A DNA stretch of 64,000 nucleotides from Mucilaginibacter sp. (lineage in GTDB: Bacteria; Bacteroidota; Bacteroidia; Sphingobacteriales; Sphingobacteriaceae), in NCBI RefSeq assembly GCF_025362475.1, contig NZ_JANYGH010000058.1, positions 186,001 to 250,000 on the forward strand, given 5' to 3'. Of the stretch, positions 60,262-64,000 are shown piece by piece (position 1 is the stretch's first letter; each line of letters opens with the position of its first letter). Below the pieces are notes generated by a model. The model was not told the origin of the DNA and made no database searches. It saw nothing but the letters and a program-made list of their open reading frames with translations. A program made the position numbers and the translations under genes.

Positions 60262-62820
60262 ATGGGGATAGATCCGGTTAATTATAAACGAAAAATAAAC
60301 ATAAGCTGGCTGTTCAATATGGCCTGGCGCGATAGCAGGAAAAATCGGTCAAGATTATTCCTCTTCATCTCGGCCATTGTGTTTGGTATTGCCGCACTTG
60401 TAGCCATCTATTCTTTCAGGTACAATGTGCAGAATGATGTAAACGGGCAGGCAGCTACCCTTATTGGTGCCGACCTTTCTGTATCGGGCAATAAACCAGC
60501 CGAGCCAAAGCTTAAACACACACTCGATTCTTTGGGCGATCAGCGGTCAACAGAACGCAGTTTTGCCTCCATGGCCTATTTCCCAAAAACCAAGGGCACA
60601 AGGTTGGTACAAATACGGGCTTTACAAGGCGATTACCCCTACTATGGTACCATCGAAACCACACCAGAGTCGGCAGGAACAGCCTTTAAAAAAGGGCAGA
60701 CAGCTCTTGTTGATAAAACCCTGATGCTGCAATTTGGTGTAAACGTTGGCGATTCGGTACGGGTTGGTAAAGAACTCTTCCTAATTGCAGGTACATTAAA
60801 CAAAGCACCCGGACAAAGCGGGGCCATGGCAGGGATTGCCCCTGTGGTTTATATCCCCATGCAATACCTGGAGCAAACCGGCCTCATGAAAATTGGCAGC
60901 CGCGTTAACTATACTTTTTACTACAAGTACAACCACAAGGTTGATATGGATAAGCTGACCAAAAAGCTTGATCCCGTATTGGACAAGGCAGGTATGAACT
61001 ACGAAACTATTGAAATGCGCAAAGAAAACACAGGCCGTGCTTTTGGCGATTTGGGTAGATTTTTGTCGTTGGTTGGTTTTATTGCCTTGCTGCTGGGTTG
61101 CGTTGGCGTTGCCAGTGCCATACATATTTATGTGCGCGAAAAAATTGCCTCCATCGCTATTATGCGTTGCCTGGGTGTTAAAGCATCCGAAGCGTTTTTG
61201 ATTTACCTGATACAGATTGTAGGAATCGGGCTCATTGGCTCTGTAGTTGGCGCGGCATTGGGTACAGCCATTCAGCATTTACTGCCCATTGTGTTTAAAG
61301 ACTTTTTGCCGTTCACTATTTCTGTAGAAATTTCATGGCTGGCCATTTGGCAAGGTATTTTATTAGGGGTGATCATCTCTATCCTGTTTGCCCTATTACC
61401 GCTGATATCCGTACGTAATATTTCGCCGTTAAACACCTTACGCATCTCGTTTGATGAGGCTGGCAGCAAGCGCGACCCAATGCGCTGGTTGGTTTATTTG
61501 TTGATCATTGGCTTTGTATTAGGATTCACATACCTTCAATTAGATAGTTGGCTGGGCAGTTTATTCTTTACCCTCGGCATCCTCATCGCCTTTATGATAC
61601 TGGCGGCTGTTGCCTGGTTACTGATGCGGGTAATGAAACTGATTATCAACAATGGCTGGAGCTATTTATGGCGACAAGGCTTTGCCAACCTATACCGACC
61701 AAATAACCAAACACTTATCCTGATGGTTTCCATTGGGCTGAGCACCGCCTTTATTTGCACGTTATTTTTTATCCAGAGCATCCTCATTGCCCAGGTAAAT
61801 TTATCAAACAGCGGCAATCAATCCAATATGATATTGTTTGATATTCAAAAAAGTCAAAAGGATGCCGTTGCCGATGTAACGCGTAAACAAGGCCTGCCTG
61901 TACTGCAACAAGTACCTATTGTTACTGTAAGATTAGAGCAGATCAACGGTAAAACCGCTGCCGACCTGGTAAAAGATACTACCATCAAAATACCACACGG
62001 CGTATTTGCATACGAGTACCGGGTAACCTTTCGCGATACGCTATCAGCATCTGAAAAACTTTTGGATGGCACCTGGATAGGTAAAGCCGAAGCGGGTAAA
62101 GATATACCGGTATCGGTAGAAGCAAATTTGCAAAAACGCGCACACCTCAAAGTTGGCGATAAACTGGTATTTAATGTACAAGGAGTACCTATGCCGGCCT
62201 ATGTGGCCAGCATTCGTAAAGTAAACTGGGGTAAGGTACAAACCAATTTCCAGGTGGTTTTCCCTACCGGCGTGTTGGAGGATGCGCCACAGTTCCAGGT
62301 GTTGCTTACGCATGTGCCCTCGAATAAGGTATCGGCCAAATTTCAACAGGCGGTAGTAAAACAGTTCCCCAATATTTCTATTATCGATCTGGGCCTGGTA
62401 TTAAGTATTTTGGATGAATTATTGAGTAAGATAAGTTACGTTATCCGTTTTATGAGCGCGTTCAGCATCATTACGGGTATTGTAGTGCTGATAGCTTCGG
62501 TACGGATCAGCAAATACCAGCGGATCCAGGAAAGCGTTTTACTGCGAACCTTGGGTGCCAGCCGAAAACAGATCTTTGCCATTACCGCTTTGGAATATTT
62601 GTTCTTAGGCAGTTTATCGGCCCTAACGGGAATCCTGATAGCTGTTGCAGGAACGTGGTTCCTGGCTAAATATAGTTTCGAGATCCCCTATGCGGTTAGC
62701 TTTATACCCGCTTTTGTATTATTTTTAATTATAACTATACTAACCGTCATTATCGGCTTGTTAAATAGTCGCGGGGTATTAAACAAACCGCCGTTAGAAA
62801 TATTAAGGACCAACGCTTAA
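60262..62820 (+). CDS. ABC transporter permease, YbbP-like (FtsX/MacB superfamily)
   Basis: An 852-residue permease with two FtsX-type blocks. Span 1 ('RLFLFISAIVFGIAALVAIY') is followed by a large periplasmic loop, three spans around 270-400 ('VGFIALLLGCVGVASAIHIY'), two more near 405-470, a second periplasmic domain (about 500-720), and the last three spans ('SAFSIITGIVVLIASVRISK', 'IQESVLLRTLGASRKQIF'). Length and layout match E. coli YbbP (804). It works with the upstream ATPase, and the esterase gene follows after only 5 bases. Confidence 0.92.
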   Translation: MGIDPVNYKRKINISWLFNMAWRDSRKNRSRLFLFISAIVFGIAALVAIYSFRYNVQNDVNGQAATLIGADLSVSGNKPAEPKLKHTLDSLGDQRSTERSFASMAYFPKTKGTRLVQIRALQGDYPYYGTIETTPESAGTAFKKGQTALVDKTLMLQFGVNVGDSVRVGKELFLIAGTLNKAPGQSGAMAGIAPVVYIPMQYLEQTGLMKIGSRVNYTFYYKYNHKVDMDKLTKKLDPVLDKAGMNYETIEMRKENTGRAFGDLGRFLSLVGFIALLLGCVGVASAIHIYVREKIASIAIMRCLGVKASEAFLIYLIQIVGIGLIGSVVGAALGTAIQHLLPIVFKDFLPFTISVEISWLAIWQGILLGVIISILFALLPLISVRNISPLNTLRISFDEAGSKRDPMRWLVYLLIIGFVLGFTYLQLDSWLGSLFFTLGILIAFMILAAVAWLLMRVMKLIINNGWSYLWRQGFANLYRPNNQTLILMVSIGLSTAFICTLFFIQSILIAQVNLSNSGNQSNMILFDIQKSQKDAVADVTRKQGLPVLQQVPIVTVRLEQINGKTAADLVKDTTIKIPHGVFAYEYRVTFRDTLSASEKLLDGTWIGKAEAGKDIPVSVEANLQKRAHLKVGDKLVFNVQGVPMPAYVASIRKVNWGKVQTNFQVVFPTGVLEDAPQFQVLLTHVPSNKVSAKFQQAVVKQFPNISIIDLGLVLSILDELLSKISYVIRFMSAFSIITGIVVLIASVRISKYQRIQESVLLRTLGASRKQIFAITALEYLFLGSLSALTGILIAVAGTWFLAKYSFEIPYAVSFIPAFVLFLIITILTVIIGLLNSRGVLNKPPLEILRTNA

Positions 62821-62825
62821 TTATT

Positions 62826-63509
62826 ATGCACAAATTTAAACTAACATACCTGCTGCTTTTTGTGGCTATCGCATTATCAGCCTGCGGCGAAAAAAACAAA
62901 CCTGCAGCTGAAGCCGCAAGCAAAACCGCCCCCACTGCAAAAGCTGATGCATCGGCAGTAAAAACCATTTTATTTTTCGGCGATAGTCTTACCGCTGGGT
63001 ACGGGCTGGACGATCCGTCGGAAGCTTTCCCCGGTAATATCGCAAAAAAGATCGATTCGTTGAAAATGGCTTATAAAGTGATCAACGCCGGAGTAAGTGG
63101 CGAAACATCTGCTGGCGGCAACAGCCGGATAGATTGGACATTAAAGCAAAAGGTAGATGTATTTATACTGGAATTGGGAGCCAATGATGGTTTACGCGGT
63201 ATCCCACCCAACGAAACAGCAAAAAACCTGCAATCAATTATTGATAAGGTAAAGGCCAAATACCCTGATGCTAAACTGGTAATGCTGGGTATGCAGGTGC
63301 CGCCAAACATGGGGCCAGATTATGTAACTAAATTTAAAGCCGTATTTCCCACCATTGCCACAAAAAACAAAATGGCGTTGGTACCCTTCCTGTTGCAAGG
63401 CGTAGGTGGTCACCCGGATTTAAACCAACCCGATGGCATCCACCCTACAGAAAAAGGAGCAAAAATAGTTGCCGACAATGTATGGTCGGTTTTAAAGGGA
63501 AAGTTGTAG
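62826..63509 (+). CDS. SGNH/GDSL esterase (TesA-like arylesterase), lipoprotein
   Basis: A 227-residue hydrolase with a lipoprotein signal ('LLLFVAIALSACGEKNKP'), so it is anchored in the envelope. The GDSL set is complete: block I 'TILFFGDSLTAGYGLDDPSE' (Ser), block II G in 'NAGVSGETSAGG', block III 'LELGANDGLRGIPP' (Asn) and block V 'NQPDGIHPTEKGAKI' (Asp/His). TesA-like enzymes act as lysophospholipase, thioesterase or arylesterase. It is the last gene of the ybbA-ybbP operon, which suggests that the transporter and the esterase act on related lipids. Confidence 0.95.
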   Translation: MHKFKLTYLLLFVAIALSACGEKNKPAAEAASKTAPTAKADASAVKTILFFGDSLTAGYGLDDPSEAFPGNIAKKIDSLKMAYKVINAGVSGETSAGGNSRIDWTLKQKVDVFILELGANDGLRGIPPNETAKNLQSIIDKVKAKYPDAKLVMLGMQVPPNMGPDYVTKFKAVFPTIATKNKMALVPFLLQGVGGHPDLNQPDGIHPTEKGAKIVADNVWSVLKGKL

Positions 63510-63835
63510 AATAGTATTAAAATAGATGTCTCTCTGCCAAATTTCGTGAAACACTGCAAGGAAATGTCATAAAAAAGGGCTGTCCTGCTGAGCCTATCGA
63601 AGCATGTAGGCAAAGGCCTCTGCGCGCGACCCATCGACAAGCTCAGGGTGACAGGCCTTTTAGAATGTACATAGGTTGATAACAAACACGTCATAGATAG
63701 TTGATAGGAACCACTACTCTGTAGATCGGGGATTGCTTCCTTCCTCAGCAATGACGAATCTTTATAGCTCATGGGTAGGCACGAAGCAACAAGGTCTGTT
63801 TATTTCCAAACCGCCATTCAGGTTAATTATATAAA
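63510..63835. repeat. Mosaic repeat element, copy 3
   Basis: The leader variant AATTTCGTGAAACACTGCAA, GGAAATGTCAT, AAAAAAGGGCTGTCCTGCTG begins at 63540. Its hairpin is different from copies 1 and 2: GTCCTGCTGAGCCTATCGAA (63582-63601) with CATCGACAAGCTCAGGGTGA (63632-63651). A third module, GATTGCTTCCTTCCTCAGCA with ATGACG (63731-63756), belongs to the GTCATTGCGAGG family. A trailing word CTCATGGGTAGGCACGAAGC follows at 63768-63787. No gene is seen. Confidence 0.85.
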
Positions 63836-64000
63836 TCAAACCAGTGTTTTTAAAGATTTAGATAGGTAATGTTCCAATCCCGATGATGAATAATTTATAG
63901 TATTGCCAAACAAATTAATATAATTTGACTTTGGCTTATCATCTTTTAAAACTACATCAACTTCCAACTTATTTTTCTTTTGCCTGCCGTTAATGCCACG
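63836..64000 (-). CDS. C-terminal part of a gene that enters from the right edge
   Basis: The complement is open from the right edge to TGA at 63836-63838 (54 codons visible: 'RGINGRQKKNKLEVDVVLKD', 'NYIN', 'LEHYLSKSLKTLV'). Codon use looks like the other genes. The sequence is charged and soluble. The start and most of the protein lie outside, so no function can be given. Confidence 0.55.
   Translation of the reverse strand, partial: RGINGRQKKNKLEVDVVLKDDKPKSNYINLFGNTINYSSSGLEHYLSKSLKTLV

Overview
The window looks like a chromosomal segment of a Bacteroidetes bacterium, most likely family Sphingobacteriaceae (a Mucilaginibacter- or Pedobacter-like organism). The pointers are: promoters of the Bacteroidetes type (TTTG, 19 bases, TAnnTTTG) before rpmH, guaB, lysS, smpB and rpoN; weak or absent Shine-Dalgarno sites; a type IX secretion (T9SS) PorP/SprF protein beside a large PKD adhesin with a gliding-motility C-terminal domain; a fused Nramp-UspA transporter; and many short secreted proteins with MKK...AQ signal peptides. 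No phage, integrase, transposase, CRISPR array, rRNA or confident tRNA was seen. Most genes are core or housekeeping genes.

Layout. 1-8.6 kb: MORN-like protein (cut by the left edge), dipeptidase, DUF3592 protein, acyl-CoA carboxylase beta, papain-like peptidase, LOG-family protein, secreted protein, guaB. 8.8-15.4 kb: active/inactive M16 peptidase pair, a HEAT-like gene with an internal TGA, a small conserved protein, a large lipoprotein, two small exported proteins. 15.5-25.4 kb: clpB, a membrane histidine kinase, ligD, a RibD-like reductase, small proteins, a candidate structured RNA with its own promoter and terminator (about 23.94-24.06 kb), an SMP-30 protein. 25.6-34.2 kb: lysS, ung, an Lrp-type regulator, the mntR-mntH operon, smpB, pcm. 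34.6-42.6 kb: priA, DUF423 protein, two envelope proteins, then rpmH-rnpA-yidD-tsaB. 42.7-51.6 kb: ChaN-like protein, mscL, rpoN, porP/sprF, a decayed T9SS C-terminal domain, the 1173-residue adhesin, a response regulator. 51.7-63.5 kb: 7TMR-DISM histidine kinase, Nudix-type regulator, a heterodimeric ABC exporter, an acetyltransferase, and a ybbA-ybbP-tesA-like operon. A partial gene enters at the right edge.

The most striking unexplained structure is intergenic. Nearly every convergent gene pair is separated by short-unit repeats (7-20 base units) that start at or just after the stop codons. The two facing genes usually carry the same repeat class in inverted orientation, so the spacer can form one long hairpin. 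At least six unrelated sequence classes follow this plan. A second, mosaic family (three copies near 34.3, 59.1 and 63.5 kb) joins a shared leader of about 60 bases to different hairpin modules. Other notable points are the remnant of a second gliding-type C-terminal domain just upstream of porP, a TGA that splits the HEAT-like gene, complementary catalytic defects in the two halves of the ABC exporter, and an RNA that carries T-arm-like and D-arm-like elements.
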